Assembly (NCBI RefSeq): GCF_000203915.1
Contig: NC_008392.1
Span: forward strand, 248,001 to 312,000
DNA length: 64,000 bases
Source: Burkholderia ambifaria AMMD
Lineage (GTDB): Bacteria > Pseudomonadota > Gammaproteobacteria > Burkholderiales > Burkholderiaceae
Direction: 5' to 3'
The translations under genes and the position numbers were made by a program. The notes under the pieces were generated by a model. It ran no database searches. It had not been told where the DNA came from and saw nothing but the letters and a program-made list of their open reading frames with translations. Position 1 is the stretch's first letter. Each line of letters opens with the position of its first letter. This document shows, piece after piece, positions 19,342-26,617 of this stretch.

Positions 19342-19878
19342 CGGGCTTCACTCCGGAGTAACGACCGGGCCGGCGTATCGATCCGGCCGGTCAGACGATG
19401 GGATCGACCGGCGCGCGACCGTCACGCGCACGGGGTCGACGGTTCAGCTGGCGCGCGGGGGCGTGGCGGGTGGCGCCATCGAAAACCGGATGCCTCGACC
19501 GCCTTGCCGTGCCGGAATACTAGGAGCGGCATTCATGCGCAGATAGACCTGCGTCGGAACACTTTCCCGTTCCTCATCGGCACCAATCGGTCGCGCCACT
19601 GCAGTCGTGGAAAAGATCGATGCGCCCTCGCGCCCGTCGCGCTCACCGTATTGGTACGGAGTAGGCAACACCATGCATCCCAAGCTGATCTGGTTCGGCG
19701 GCGCGTCTTTGCCTAGCATGGCAAAGAGCGCGTCGGCCATCGTTGGAATGGCGGTCATCGGGATCGATTTGCCGGCAGGGCCCGCACCCTTGCGCTGATG
19801 CGCGTCGACGCACCACGCACCGTCCGGACACGCAAGGTTCGGAACGTTAGCGTTCGCCGATCACAGACCGGGAGAGAT
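19342..19878. other. Intergenic region upstream of the second ohr gene
   Basis: About 540 bases between an exporter gene (minus) and an ohr gene (plus). A 104-residue minus-strand frame (19444-19758) has no recognisable family and no good ribosome binding site, so I do not call it. The region should hold promoters for both flanking genes. Confidence 0.4.
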
Positions 19879-20379
19879 ATGGAGAACGAGAGGTTGCAAC
19901 CTCCGCCGCTGACACTGCTCGACAAATACCGGGGGCGGGAATTCGCCCCGCTCTACACGACGACGGTCACCGTGTCCGGCGGCGAAGCCGGGCACGGTCG
20001 TGCTTCCGGCGTCGCGCGCTCCGACGATGGCTGTCTCGTCCTCGATTTGCGGTTGCCGACCGAGCTCGGTGGCCCGGGCGGCGGGACCAATCCCGAACAG
20101 CTGCTGGCCGCGGGCTACGCCGCGTGCTTTCACGGCGCGCTGAGCCTGCTCGCGCAACGCGACCGGATCGATATTCGCGACGCCACCGTAGCCGTCGAAG
20201 TCACGTTCGGCCGTGATCCGATGGATGGCGGATATGCGCTGATCGCGAATGTCACCGTCCGCATGCCGGGTATCGACCGGCAGGTCGCGGAACGTCTGGT
20301 GCGCGACACGGAGCGCCTGTGCCCCTATACGAAGATGGCGCGGCAGGGCATCTGCAATATTCTCGCGGTGTCGGCGTGA
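19879..20379 (+). CDS. ohr: Ohr/OsmC-family organic hydroperoxide reductase (paralogue 2)
   Basis: A 166-residue paralogue of the protein encoded at 16.1 kb. Cysteines 83 and 148 are at exactly the same positions (AACFHGAL and LCPYTKMARQG), and the two proteins share nearly all conserved blocks including the extended N-terminus (LDKYRGREFAPLYTT). GGGAGAG just before the ATG supports this start over an upstream GTG/ATG in the frame. It is followed by an AhpD-like gene and a cupin gene in the same orientation, which looks like a redox-stress transcription unit. Two copies within 4 kb suggest a local duplication. Confidence 0.87.
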   Translation: MENERLQPPPLTLLDKYRGREFAPLYTTTVTVSGGEAGHGRASGVARSDDGCLVLDLRLPTELGGPGGGTNPEQLLAAGYAACFHGALSLLAQRDRIDIRDATVAVEVTFGRDPMDGGYALIANVTVRMPGIDRQVAERLVRDTERLCPYTKMARQGICNILAVSA

Positions 20380-20558
20380 CCGACTCACGCCGACATACGT
20401 GGCGGACGATTGGTGCCGACGCGACAACAGAGTGCGCACGCGCCCGGTACTACTGGCACGCGAGACCCGCGATTACGATGGCTGCCAAGCGGGTCGTGCG
20501 ATCGATCGCGATACGCAGGGCCGGCGGTACCCGCTTCCACAAATCAGGAGAACGGATC

Positions 20559-21038
20559 ATGACGCAACGTATCAACTATTTTCAGCAATCGCCGGAATTC
20601 ACCAAGAAACTCGTCGAGCTCGACGGGTTGTTTCAAAAGACGACGATCGAAGTGCCGGTCCGCGAGCTCGTCGAGATTCGCGCATCGCAACTGAACGGCT
20701 GCGCGTTCTGCGTCGACATGCACGTCAAGGCGGCCCGGATCCACGGCGAGCGCGAACTGCGCATGCATCACGTCGCGATCTGGCGCGAGTCGACGCTGTT
20801 CTCGCCGCGCGAGCGCGCCGCGCTCGCATGGACCGAAGCGCTGACGCATCTTCAGTCGGATGGCGTGCCGGATGAGCTCTACGAACGCGTGCGGACTCAC
20901 TATTCCGAGAAGGAGCTGTCGGATCTGACCTTCCTCGTCGGTGCGATCAACTGCTGGAACCGGCTGAATGTCGCGTTCCGCATCGTGCCCGGATCGTTCG
21001 ACAAGACGTTCGGGCTCGACAAGGCCAACCTGGAGTAA
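20559..21038 (+). CDS. Carboxymuconolactone decarboxylase/AhpD-like alkylhydroperoxidase family protein
   Basis: A 159-residue all-helical protein with the AhpD-type active site C48-AF-C51-VDM-H55. Proteins with this CxxC plus His motif show alkylhydroperoxide reductase activity or act as redox partners. CAGGAG sits upstream of ATG 20559. The position directly after an ohr gene and before an exported cupin fits a peroxide-defence unit, though the actual substrate is unknown. Confidence 0.88.
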   Translation: MTQRINYFQQSPEFTKKLVELDGLFQKTTIEVPVRELVEIRASQLNGCAFCVDMHVKAARIHGERELRMHHVAIWRESTLFSPRERAALAWTEALTHLQSDGVPDELYERVRTHYSEKELSDLTFLVGAINCWNRLNVAFRIVPGSFDKTFGLDKANLE

Positions 21039-21042
21039 CGAC

Positions 21043-21450
21043 ATGAAACGCATCATGCTCACTCTCGCGCCGCTTACGCTGTCGCTGTTGATGCCCGTCC
21101 AGCCGGCCGCCGCCGCCGCACCGCAAGCCAAGGTTACGACGCTGACCACGGAGCCGTTGCCCGAATATCCGGGCAAGGAGGCCGAGATGATCGTCGTCGA
21201 TTATCCGCCCGGCAGCGTCGATCCCGTTCATCGTCACGACGCACACGCATTCGTCTATGTGCTCGACGGCAGCATCGTGATGGGCCTGAACGGCGGGAAG
21301 GAGGTCACGCTTCACGCCGGCGACACATACCACGAAGGCCCGAAGGACATCCACACGGTCGGACGCAATGCCAGCAACACGAAGCCGGCAAAATTCGTCG
21401 TGTTCATGATCAAGAACCAGGGTGCGCCGATCCTCACACCGGTGAAATAG
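21043..21450 (+). CDS. Exported cupin-domain protein
   Basis: A 135-residue protein that starts with a Sec signal peptide (MKRIML then a hydrophobic run ending in AAAAA, cleavage around residue 24). The mature part is one cupin barrel with the metal ligands in PVHRHDAHAFVYVLDG and a later His in KDIHTVGRN. It is therefore a periplasmic metal-binding cupin; function unassigned. Only four bases separate it from the AhpD-like gene, with GGAG overlapping the previous stop, so it is cotranscribed. Confidence 0.85.
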   Translation: MKRIMLTLAPLTLSLLMPVQPAAAAAPQAKVTTLTTEPLPEYPGKEAEMIVVDYPPGSVDPVHRHDAHAFVYVLDGSIVMGLNGGKEVTLHAGDTYHEGPKDIHTVGRNASNTKPAKFVVFMIKNQGAPILTPVK

Positions 21451-21465
21451 CGGGATCCTCGTGGA

Positions 21466-21484
21466 GGCCCGGCGACGCCGGGCC
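21466..21484. terminator. Hairpin 1 of three after the cupin gene
   Basis: GGCCCGGC and GCCGGGCC form a perfect eight-base stem with a three-base loop 15 bases after the cupin stop. Likely transcription terminator of the ohr-ahpD-like-cupin unit, although the downstream sequence has only scattered Ts. Confidence 0.55.
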
Positions 21485-21514
21485 CGTTCCGCTTGCTTAG
21501 CGTACCGGAAGCCT

Positions 21515-21535
21515 GCTCGCGATCAGTGCGCGAGC
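21515..21535. other. Hairpin 2 of three after the cupin gene
   Basis: GCTCGCG and CGCGAGC pair across a seven-base loop. It is the second of three consecutive stem-loops within about 100 bases. Confidence 0.4.
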
Positions 21536-21544
21536 TGCGCGGTA

Positions 21545-21568
21545 CAAGCGGCTCCATGCAGCCGCTTG
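21545..21568. other. Hairpin 3 of three after the cupin gene
   Basis: CAAGCGGCT and AGCCGCTTG form a perfect nine-base stem around a six-base loop. Together with the two upstream hairpins it insulates the cupin unit from the formaldehyde-type operators downstream, or it is part of a structured RNA. Confidence 0.4.
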
Positions 21569-21669
21569 CACCGCCGCATCACGGTGCGCCATCGGCGACG
21601 TCGACGTCTTTCGTCGGGCCACCGTCGTTCTGCCGGCACGATGATTCCGGGAATCGGGACATCGCCGGG

Positions 21670-21687
21670 TATACTCCCCACCAGTAT
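21670..21687 (+). promoter_or_regulatory. FrmR/CsoR-like operator, site 1
   Basis: TATACTCCCCACCAGTAT resembles operators of the CsoR/RcnR/FrmR repressor family, which have an AT-flanked C-run (TACCCCCC...GTAT pattern). It is repeated 24 bases downstream. Its position upstream of formaldehyde-detoxification gene remnants and gfa supports assignment to FrmR. Not tested. Confidence 0.6.
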
Positions 21688-21693
21688 CCGTCA

Positions 21694-21711
21694 TATACTC
21701 CCCCCCAGTTT
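21694..21711 (+). promoter_or_regulatory. FrmR/CsoR-like operator, site 2
   Basis: TATACTCCCCCCCAGTTT matches site 1 at all but two of 18 positions. The 24-base spacing puts the two sites on almost the same face of the helix. It would regulate the adhC/gfa transcription unit. Confidence 0.6.
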
Positions 21712-21735
21712 CTGACAAACTACGAGAGGCGACCT

Positions 21736-21816
21736 AAAAGGCGCAGAATCGTGGCGTGTTCTTGCGTGCGCGCACGTCGTGCAAAAAGGCAGATCGATGC
21801 GCTCGCGCGTGCCGGA
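21736..21816 (+). pseudogene. Possible remnant of a frmR-like repressor gene
   Basis: In one plus-strand frame, KRRRIV followed by [13 protein letters not shown] resembles the N-terminal helix of FrmR/CsoR repressors (family pattern RRIRGQIDALERSLE). Similarity stops after that, with no conserved Cys/His residues. It sits directly after the operator pair, where frmR is normally found, and before the adhC remnant, which is in another frame. I read it as the 5' end of frmR left after a deletion; the match is short and could be chance. Confidence 0.35.
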
Positions 21817-21848
21817 GCAACGCGCCGAATACGGATCGATGTTCCGGC

Positions 21849-22007
21849 AAGCGCCGCTCGCAATTACCCGGCATGGTCGAGGACGCAACGAACGGCAAGG
21901 TTCAGCTTGCGCCGTTCGTGACACACGCGAAATCGCTCTCCGACATCAACGAAGCATTCGCTCCGATACGCAACGGGAAGTCGATCCGAGCCGTCGTTCA
22001 CCAGTGA
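21849..22007 (+). pseudogene. 3' remnant of S-(hydroxymethyl)glutathione dehydrogenase gene (adhC/frmA)
   Basis: The last 52 codons of a class III alcohol dehydrogenase remain: [15 protein letters not shown], then FVTH, the INEAF motif and [10 protein letters not shown] before the TGA. This is the conserved C-terminus of glutathione-dependent formaldehyde dehydrogenase. The zinc-binding and NAD-binding parts are absent; upstream sequence in this frame is Arg/Cys-rich and unrelated. The end lies 22 bases before gfa, the normal gene order. The enzyme cannot be functional from this locus. Confidence 0.75.
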
Positions 22008-22029
22008 AGCATCGAAAAGGAGCACGAAC

Positions 22030-22605
22030 ATGTCCGTCGCCATTCATCCCGCCGTCGATAGCGGCATTCAAAAGGGCGCCGCCGATTTCGCGGGCGGTAC
22101 GCTGCGCTGCCAGTGCACACAGGATCCGGTCGAGGTTCGGATCGATGCGCAGGTCGCATTCAATCATGCGTGCGGCTGTACGAAGTGCTGGAAGCCGGCC
22201 GGCGCGCTGTTTTCCGTCGTGGGCGTCGTGCCGCGCGACAAGGTCACCGTGACCGCACATGGCGAGAAACTGCGCGTCGTCGACGACAAGGCGTTGATTC
22301 AGCGCCATGCGTGCTCCGCCTGCGGCACGCACCTGTTCGGCCGCATCGAAAATGCCGACCATGCGTTTTACGGCCTGGATTTCATTCATACCGAACTGTC
22401 GCCGGATACCGGCTGGGACGGGCCCGGTTTCGCTGCATTCGTGTCGTCGATCATCGAGAGCGGCACGCCACCGTCACTGATGGCGGACGTGCGCGACACG
22501 CTGCGCGCCAAAGGGCTCGAGCCCTACGATTGCCTGAATCCGCCGCTGATGGATGCGCTGGCGACTCAAACGGCGAAAGCCAAGGGGACATACCGGGAGG
22601 CTTGA
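22030..22605 (+). CDS. gfa: S-(hydroxymethyl)glutathione synthase (glutathione-dependent formaldehyde-activating enzyme)
   Basis: A 191-residue zinc protein that accelerates the addition of formaldehyde to glutathione, the first step of glutathione-dependent formaldehyde oxidation. The zinc-binding cysteines are visible: C27 and C29 (RCQC), C48-G-C50-TK-C53, and the later CSACGTH pair. Length matches the family. AAGGAG lies just upstream of the ATG. It appears intact, though its usual partner adhC survives here only as a 3' fragment. The pathway needs an alcohol dehydrogenase encoded elsewhere in the genome. Confidence 0.92.
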   Translation: MSVAIHPAVDSGIQKGAADFAGGTLRCQCTQDPVEVRIDAQVAFNHACGCTKCWKPAGALFSVVGVVPRDKVTVTAHGEKLRVVDDKALIQRHACSACGTHLFGRIENADHAFYGLDFIHTELSPDTGWDGPGFAAFVSSIIESGTPPSLMADVRDTLRAKGLEPYDCLNPPLMDALATQTAKAKGTYREA

Positions 22606-22611
22606 GTTCAT

Positions 22612-22663
22612 CGCCACGGGGCGACGCGCTGCGGGAAGCTGCACGTCGCGCCCCATCGTGGCG
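22612..22663 (+). terminator. Imperfect stem-loop downstream of gfa
   Basis: CGCCAC-GGGGCG-ACG and the facing CGT-CGCCCC-like arm (CGTCGCGCCCC...CGTGGCG) pair with small bulges over about 50 bases right after the gfa stop. Candidate terminator. Confidence 0.35.
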
Positions 22664-22799
22664 CTCGCGAGCACCGCGGTGCCGCTTTCAACGGCACGGA
22701 CCACCGCTGTCCAATTTACAGTGGCGTTTTCGATTCCGGCGCGTGCTCGACGAACAGCACGCACCGGACGGCGATTCTCTCCTTCGCACCGACCGGCAC

Positions 22800-23135
22800 C
22801 TAATTCTCGGGCGCCGATGGAAGCGGAATCCAGTGCGTGTACCCGGACTGCGCGTTCGCCACGTCCTCGAATGAAGCGACCACCGCGAATCCTTCCGGAG
22901 TCCAGGCCAGCACGTTAAGCGCCTGATCGGCATCCAGACGCGTCGGACAGTGCTGACTCGTCCTGATCCAGCTCTGGCTTTTGCGTGCGCCCTGCCACCC
23001 ATCCCATGCAGCGGCCACGCGCGTGCCCCGGACGTAGCCGTCCTGGTCACGAACCCGGTTGACGACGTCGGCGCGATATTCGCTAGGCGTATCGCGAAAC
23101 CACCATTGCTCAAACAGCTCTCGTTCGGTTCTCAC
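22800..23135 (-). CDS. Hypothetical protein, 111 residues
   Basis: Not assigned to a named family. I place the start at GTG 23135 because GGGGAGG lies five bases upstream, while the ATG at 23198 has no ribosome binding site. The N-terminus (RTERELFEQWWFRDTP) and the AAAWDGWQGAR segment resemble small Burkholderia and phage-type proteins of unknown role, in which an E-x-W-W start and a WxGWQ motif recur. There are no membrane segments. It is convergent with gfa. Confidence 0.6.
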   Translation of the reverse strand: MRTERELFEQWWFRDTPSEYRADVVNRVRDQDGYVRGTRVAAAWDGWQGARKSQSWIRTSQHCPTRLDADQALNVLAWTPEGFAVVASFEDVANAQSGYTHWIPLPSAPEN

Positions 23136-23509
23136 AGACGCCTCCCCACACAGTGTTGCGTCAAGCTCAATACGCAAGTGAGCCGGCGCTGATTTCATCA
23201 GACGTCGAGCATTCGCTGTTCCCGCACCGCGGCTACGGTCGTCGCAACGGCTTGTCCGTCTACTGGACCGGCGACGCTCAAACTGGCCCGAAATCCGTCA
23301 GAAACGCACCCGGGCCATCTTCCGCCCTCGACCGAAAAGGCTTGACACCTCTGCCGCCGCCGCGTACTGTCAGCCGTGAAGTATTCAAGAAGCGCGACTG
23401 CTGCTCATCATCGACCGCGAACTGCGGTATTCGTTGTCCTTTCCCTCCTTGATTATTTTCCCGCGTCCATTCGTGGCGCATCCGTTCGTCTATTCTCAGG
23501 AGATCTAAT
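23136..23509. other. Divergent region upstream of the cold-shock gene
   Basis: About 370 bases with no convincing gene. It must contain the promoter of the minus-strand hypothetical gene and the promoter plus leader of the cold-shock gene. Cold-shock genes often have long structured leaders, but I cannot delimit one here. A pyrimidine/AT-richer stretch at 23440-23505 precedes the start codon. Confidence 0.4.
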
Positions 23510-23713
23510 ATGGATACCGGTACTGTCAAGTGGTTCAACGACGGCAAAGGCTTTGGCTTCATCACGCCCGATAAAGGCGGCGACGATCTGTTCGCGCACT
23601 TCTCCGAAATTCGCGGCGACGGTTTCAAGACGCTTGCCGAAGGTCAGAAGGTGAGCTACGAGACCAAGAACGGCCCCAAGGGCCTGCAGGCAGCGAACAT
23701 CACCCCGCTGTAA
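23510..23713 (+). CDS. cspA: Cold-shock protein (CspA family)
   Basis: A 67-residue single-domain OB-fold protein that binds single-stranded RNA/DNA and acts as an RNA chaperone. RNP1 (KGFGFI) and RNP2 (DLFAHF) are both present, and the starting [13 protein letters not shown] is typical. AGGAG precedes the ATG by a few bases. The gene ends in a strong hairpin terminator, so it is monocistronic. Burkholderia genomes carry several such genes; which paralogue this is cannot be told. Confidence 0.95.
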   Translation: MDTGTVKWFNDGKGFGFITPDKGGDDLFAHFSEIRGDGFKTLAEGQKVSYETKNGPKGLQAANITPL

Positions 23714-23736
23714 CCGTCTCAAGCCTCGACTTCGCG

Positions 23737-23766
23737 CAAGGAGCGGCGCATTGCCGCCGCTCCTTG
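23737..23766 (+). terminator. Strong hairpin terminator after cspA
   Basis: CAAGGAGCGGCG and CGCCGCTCCTTG form a perfect 12-base stem with a six-base loop, starting 24 bases after the cspA stop codon. Confidence 0.75.
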
Positions 23767-23952
23767 TGTCATGCACGGCCTCGCGGCGCCACGCGCCTCG
23801 AGGCCGGCTCGACTGGTCCGTCCGCTTCGCAGGGAGACATTGAACCTGCGCGCAGGCAGATGCCCGTCATGGTGCGCGTGTTCGACCGCGCATCCGGGCC
23901 CGGACCAGCCATCCTCGCAGGATCGCGCACGCGACGCAGCAGGAGAATTTCC

Positions 23953-24108
23953 ATGACCCAATATCAGTCCCGCGGCAACAAGGCGCCTCCGCGTACCAAG
24001 CAGCCCCCGATGCTGCCGAAGCTCGGCACGGCGTTGAACTGGGTGCCGCCGAAAGAGTCCTCGATCACGAAGACGCAGCAGAAAAAGCGCACGACGTCTG
24101 CGCAATAG
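23953..24108 (+). CDS. Small basic protein, 51 residues
   Basis: No known function. AGGAG sits seven bases before the ATG, an excellent ribosome binding site. The product is Pro/Lys/Arg/Thr-rich (NKAPPRTKQPP, then KTQQKKRTT near the end), strongly basic and without hydrophobic segments, so it is probably disordered and may bind nucleic acid. It follows the cspA terminator, so it has its own promoter. Confidence 0.55.
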   Translation: MTQYQSRGNKAPPRTKQPPMLPKLGTALNWVPPKESSITKTQQKKRTTSAQ

Positions 24109-24445
24109 CGTCGAGATCGCGGCTGCAGAGGCAGCGGCGACCATCGCGCAACCTGTGCGGCGCGGGGCGAAGGCGGTCACGATCCGTCACCACGCGCGTG
24201 CCGGTTGCTGCGCGTAATACCGAATAAGTTGAAGGCCCGGCGAACGATGCGCGTATGATGGGCTTATCCGAGCGATCACCCGCCCTCCGAACGCTCCCCC
24301 TTCACTACCGCGCGCTTTGTTGCATCCCCTCCGCCGCGCTGCAATTTTGTCCCTTTCACCCCGCCGGCCCGCCCGACAATGGACGGACCTTGGCCGGACG
24401 AGTTCGACCGTGCTTTTCGCCGCGGCCGAACGACAGGAGTTTGTC
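24109..24445. other. Gap between two small genes
   Basis: About 340 bases without a supported gene. Presumably holds the promoter of the gene at 24446. No strong repeat or hairpin seen. Confidence 0.4.
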
Positions 24446-24730
24446 ATGAGCATGCATTCCTACCGTGGATTCGAGATCTATCCACTGATTTACCCGCACG
24501 TACCGGCAGCGAATGGTGCTCCGCACAACTACGATGCCGGCTTCGACGCAGCAGTCAGGATTTGTCTTCGCGGTGCGACGGACACGCAGACGCAAAGCCA
24601 GACGTACCGGCTTCGCGACAACGCGCCGTTCGGCACGGCCGGTGACGCACGTCGCGCATCGGTGCGCTATGCCGAGAACATCATCGACGACAATCGCGAA
24701 ACACACGCGTTCCTGTCGAACGCAGGCTGA
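24446..24730 (+). CDS. Hypothetical protein, 94 residues
   Basis: Not assigned, though the layout (HSYRGFEIYPLIYPH at the start, then YDAGFDAAVRICLRG and a C-terminal ARRASVRYAENIID) resembles small Burkholderiaceae-specific proteins. It has no signal peptide or membrane segment. AGGAG lies upstream of the ATG. It is followed after 46 bases by another small gene, and with those further down probably forms a single transcription unit. Confidence 0.65.
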   Translation: MSMHSYRGFEIYPLIYPHVPAANGAPHNYDAGFDAAVRICLRGATDTQTQSQTYRLRDNAPFGTAGDARRASVRYAENIIDDNRETHAFLSNAG

Positions 24731-24776
24731 GGCGGCTACCCAGCCGATGCGATGCATCGGCAATCTGGAGAGCAAC

Positions 24777-24986
24777 ATGGTCATTGACGAACTACTCGCA
24801 TTGATCGGACGGCACGAGGTTACGTGGGCCGACACGATCTCGCTTGCCGGAATCTCTGATTCGGCTCTGTGTCACCAGCAAGAGTTGCAAATGTACGGCG
24901 CGATACGCGCGCTATCGATCGGTGCCGGACACTCGGAATTCGAGTCCGACGAGATAGCGAGCGCCGTCATGACGCGGCTCGGCTAA
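24777..24986 (+). CDS. Hypothetical protein, 69 residues
   Basis: Small acidic helical protein with no recognised domain (MVIDELLALIGRHE start, FESDEIASAVMTRLG end). GGAGAG precedes the ATG. Part of the string of same-strand small genes from 24.4 to 26.5 kb. Confidence 0.6.
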   Translation: MVIDELLALIGRHEVTWADTISLAGISDSALCHQQELQMYGAIRALSIGAGHSEFESDEIASAVMTRLG

Positions 24987-25019
24987 CTTCATATTCGAAC
25001 CTTCTAAAACAGGGCAACC

Positions 25020-25232
25020 ATGACAACCGTCACACTGAAAGTCAACGAACCGATCGATGTCGCACTGCGCCGATTCCGCCGCGACATCGAGAAAACCGGG
25101 TTGATTCGCGAGCTGCGCAGTCGCACCGGCTACGAAAAGCCGACGACGGAACGCAAGCGCAAAAAGGCCAGTGCCGTTGCCAGGCAGCGCCTGCGCGCGA
25201 AGCGCATGTTGCCCCCGCGCAAAATGTACTAG
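25020..25232 (+). CDS. rpsU: Ribosomal protein bS21 paralogue
   Basis: A 70-residue basic protein matching ribosomal protein S21. The family start ([11 protein letters not shown]), the [13 protein letters not shown] core and the [13 protein letters not shown] segment are all conserved. bS21 sits near the anti-Shine-Dalgarno end of 16S rRNA and affects translation initiation. The housekeeping rpsU of beta-proteobacteria is normally located elsewhere, so this is probably an accessory paralogue. Its C-terminal part ([16 protein letters not shown]) differs from the usual one. It is embedded in an operon-like set of small unknown genes near a cold-shock gene. Confidence 0.88.
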   Translation: MTTVTLKVNEPIDVALRRFRRDIEKTGLIRELRSRTGYEKPTTERKRKKASAVARQRLRAKRMLPPRKMY

Positions 25233-25241
25233 GAGCGCATC

Positions 25242-25448
25242 GTGTCCAACCTGCCGGCCGATGCCCCACCGTTTTTCCCGTTGACGAAATGCCAGGTGGA
25301 TTTCGATCGACAGAAAGACATGGTGACGCTACTGCCGAGCTTCTATGCGTTCGGCTGTGAGTACACCAGCCGCGGCCTCCTGATCGGCCGGGACGATGCC
25401 TTCAAATTGATTGCAGCCATCGAGAAAGCGCTCAGCGTTCAAGGCTGA
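25242..25448 (+). CDS. Hypothetical protein, 68 residues
   Basis: A small protein starting at GTG with AGGAG overlapping the rpsU stop, so it is coupled to rpsU. Sequence features: PFFPLTKCQVDFD, then LPSFYAFGCEY and a C-terminal helix (AFKLIAAIEKALS). No family recognised. The tight linkage with the S21 paralogue suggests a related role, but this is inference. Confidence 0.6.
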   Translation: MSNLPADAPPFFPLTKCQVDFDRQKDMVTLLPSFYAFGCEYTSRGLLIGRDDAFKLIAAIEKALSVQG

Positions 25449-25495
25449 GCCGCCGGCGCGGACGCTTCACAAGCATCAAAAGCAGAAGACCAACC

Positions 25496-25837
25496 ATGCG
25501 CGTCGCGACCCGGTACGTGGACTTGCTCTGTTTCCTTGTTGCCCTTCAACTGGTCACCAAAAGGAAAACGCGCGAGTGGTTGTCGCCGTTTCAGCTCGTG
25601 GAATCACTGCAGGCATGGCTTGTCGTCCATCGCGCGAAATGCGAATGGCGCGATCGTGTCTGGATAGGGCACGCGTCTCTTCAGATCGCGAAGTCGGTCC
25701 ACGCCGTGGACGATCCTCCGCTCCCGGAGCGGCTTCCCGGCGTGGAAGACGACTCGACGGCCCGCCCCCGAGGCGCGATCGCCAATCGGTCGGGTCTGCG
25801 GATAAAGTGCATTCGGTACCTTCGAGAGCATATCTGA
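25496..25837 (+). CDS. Uncertain small protein, 113 residues
   Basis: A plausible frame in the 444-base gap between two better supported genes. The N-terminal part (about 1-60) has normal codon use and Trp-containing helical sequence, while the C-terminal part is less convincing. The ribosome binding site is weak (AGCAGAAG). No family recognised. It may be real or the gap may be non-coding. Confidence 0.3.
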   Translation: MRVATRYVDLLCFLVALQLVTKRKTREWLSPFQLVESLQAWLVVHRAKCEWRDRVWIGHASLQIAKSVHAVDDPPLPERLPGVEDDSTARPRGAIANRSGLRIKCIRYLREHI

Positions 25838-25892
25838 CAGTGGCGCGCGCACGGCCACGTAGCCCGCGACAACCCTAAATCTGGAGGAGCAC

Positions 25893-26108
25893 ATGCTCTT
25901 CAATTCGACACGGTTCCGAATCGATCCGACACCACGCCGGGCCGATGGACAGTACATCGCACATGCGAGGATTACCACGTTGCTCGTCGACGGAGATGAG
26001 CGGCAGGTACTCTGCAGCGGCGATCTGGCCGCTTTCGACCGCCGCGACGAGGCAGTTGCGCACGCAGCGAAATGGGGAGAAGGTTGGTTGACCGCGCAAT
26101 TTGGCTGA
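25893..26108 (+). CDS. Hypothetical protein, 71 residues
   Basis: Small protein preceded by a very strong GGAGGAG. It has a beta-rich start (FNSTRFRIDP), a central VDGDERQVLCSGDL segment and a helix with DEAVAHAAKWGEGWL. Proteins with this layout are common as conserved hypotheticals in Burkholderia; function unknown. Confidence 0.6.
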   Translation: MLFNSTRFRIDPTPRRADGQYIAHARITTLLVDGDERQVLCSGDLAAFDRRDEAVAHAAKWGEGWLTAQFG

Positions 26109-26209
26109 AAATGGGAAAAGTCGGCGCACGCACGTGAAGCACGTCGCTGACGGCCTCTTCCTTCCATATCGATCGCCCCGCGCAGGGACCAGACTGGAAG
26201 GAGTCCGAT

Positions 26210-26527
26210 TTGCCAACGCCATCGAGAAGAAGCCACGCCGCGATGATCACTGACCCAACATCCGTACCCCACTACCTCGTCCTGCTGAGCGGCTGGCAGC
26301 CCTATGTGCTGGATATGGAGCGCGTCGTGATCCGGCGGGAAGCAAGCCGGTTGCTGCTTGCGTTTGCGCGGACGCGCGGAAAACTCGAGCGTATCGACGG
26401 CGACGAATGGAACATGTTTTCCGACGCACAAAACCTGTCGACACTCGAGCGCGGGCAGGCGCGGTTCTACGCACTGGTAAAAGGGACCGAAACCGAGCAT
26501 CAGCTGCGGTTGCTGACCGTTCTCTGA
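26210..26527 (+). CDS. Hypothetical protein, 105 residues (TTG start)
   Basis: The preferred start is TTG 26210 because AAGGAG lies at the right distance; the first ATG (26243) has no ribosome binding site. The protein has a hydrophobic/aromatic segment (YLVLLSGWQPYVL) and a mixed charged C-terminal half. No family recognised. It is the last of the same-strand small genes before a short peptide gene. Confidence 0.5.
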   Translation: MPTPSRRSHAAMITDPTSVPHYLVLLSGWQPYVLDMERVVIRREASRLLLAFARTRGKLERIDGDEWNMFSDAQNLSTLERGQARFYALVKGTETEHQLRLLTVL

Positions 26528-26617
26528 AACCGGATTTCCGAGTGGAACACGGCGCGGTGAGATTCGACCGCGCTACCTGAATACCGATCGTTCCGTCCAC
26601 CGCACGCAAGGCGCCGC

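Noticed and set aside
19444..19758. 104-codon minus-strand open frame upstream of the second ohr gene
   Set aside because: No recognisable family, no clear ribosome binding site and no support from context.
22800..23198. ATG 23198 as start of the 111-residue hypothetical gene
   Set aside because: GTG 23135 has GGGGAGG at ideal spacing, while the upstream ATG has none.
25604..26500. 298-codon minus-strand open frame
   Set aside because: Antisense to several small genes with good ribosome binding sites; the sequence lacks domain features.
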